From Ginsengibacter hankyongi (lineage in GTDB: Bacteria; Bacteroidota; Bacteroidia; Chitinophagales; Chitinophagaceae), in assembly GCF_008710285.1 (NCBI RefSeq), contig NZ_VYQF01000001.1, positions 1,807,501-1,871,500 on the forward strand: 64,000 nucleotides of DNA. The letters are read 5' to 3'. Position numbers and translations under genes: made by a program. The notes under the pieces are model-generated. The model saw only the letters and a list, made by a program, of their open reading frames with translations. It did no database searches and was not told the origin of the DNA. Positions within the stretch are counted from its first letter, which is position 1; every line of letters begins with the position of its first letter. Shown piece by piece: positions 63,771 through 64,000 of the stretch.

Positions 63771-64000
63771 TCAGTGAGTTTGAAGACTGCAAGGTTTAAG
63801 GGATAATAAAAATTCCTCAATAACTTTTTTATAAACATCCATGCCACGCTCCATAATAACAGGCTGAGAAATGGGTGCATAGTTATATATTTTATCCAAA
63901 GAAAATTTATCCTGTTCAACGCTATAAAAAATATTTTTTTTCATTAGATAGTTTGAAAGATATTCTTGCTCTGTTTGTCCTGGTGTAGGGACTAACACAG
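63771..64000 (-). CDS. C-terminal part of a MurG/GT28-like glycosyltransferase
   Basis: A fragment cut by the right edge. The visible 75 residues start inside the donor-binding half: VPTPGQTEQEYLSNYL is the characteristic end-loop of GT28/MurG-like transferases in Bacteroidota. The stop codon is present, so the 3' end is complete. The apparent ATG at 63998 is probably internal. Acceptor and role cannot be told. Confidence 0.7.
   Translation of the reverse strand, partial: VLVPTPGQTEQEYLSNYLMKKNIFYSVEQDKFSLDKIYNYAPISQPVIMERGMDVYKKVIEEFLLSLKPCSLQTH

Noticed and set aside
1-64000. CRISPR array, rRNA operon, insertion sequence or prophage
   Set aside because: No regularly spaced repeats, rRNA motifs, transposase, integrase or phage structural genes are visible in the window.

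Overview
The window is a chromosomal segment of a Bacteroidota bacterium. It carries gldC, several Bacteroidota-restricted families (DUF6089, DUF4290, DUF4834), a SusC/SusD pair, a hybrid two-component regulator, promoters of the TTTG / TAnnTTTG type and almost no Shine-Dalgarno sites. The AT-rich sequence and gene order suggest Chitinophagales, perhaps Chitinophagaceae, or a related soil or freshwater lineage. The family-level placement is inference.

Layout. (1) 1-16.7 kb, nearly all on the minus strand, is core genome: envelope genes (ompH, bamA, DUF6089, uppS), nadK, a CBS-domain protein, hydrolase, CvpA, YqeY, gldC, glycosyltransferase, CNNM/CBS protein, gmk, murA, DUF4290, VanZ, gcvH, cyclophilin. 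(2) 16.8-20.8 kb on the plus strand holds serS and an outer-membrane beta-barrel receptor. (3) 20.8-23.1 kb is a decayed accessory strip beside tRNA-Asn with a response-regulator fragment, a frameshifted gene and orphan ORFs. (4) 23.2-26.5 kb has a Rieske protein, hflX and two envelope proteins. (5) 26.8-52.4 kb is one large polysaccharide-utilization locus (PUL). Its minus arm runs susC, susD, SGNH hydrolase, parallel beta-helix protein, sulfatase, galK, galT, galE, sodium/sugar symporter and a small membrane protein. A hybrid sensor/regulator lies upstream of susC. The plus arm runs GH2 beta-galactosidase, two sulfatases and a GH128-like lipoprotein. (6) 53-64 kb, after a CAU tRNA, is core again: HAD phosphatase, DUF4834, rimP-nusA-infB, a SurA-like isomerase, a long amidophosphoribosyltransferase-type protein, a SixA-type phosphatase, an EamA transporter and a glycosyltransferase cut by the window end.

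Reading the PUL together: a glycan is bound and imported by SusCD, desulfated by up to three formylglycine-type sulfatases, trimmed by a beta-galactosidase and cut by one or both unassigned enzymes. Free galactose then enters through the SSS symporter and is converted by GalK/GalT/GalE. The target is most simply a sulfated, galactose-containing glycan. No familiar endo-galactanase (GH16, GH50, GH86, GH82, GH53) is visible, so the beta-helix protein and the GH128-like protein are the places to look for new activity.

Other points of interest are an intrinsic terminator inside the rimP-nusA-infB leader, an Asp-type MurA (predicted fosfomycin-insensitive), and an amidotransferase with a rewritten HNG motif.
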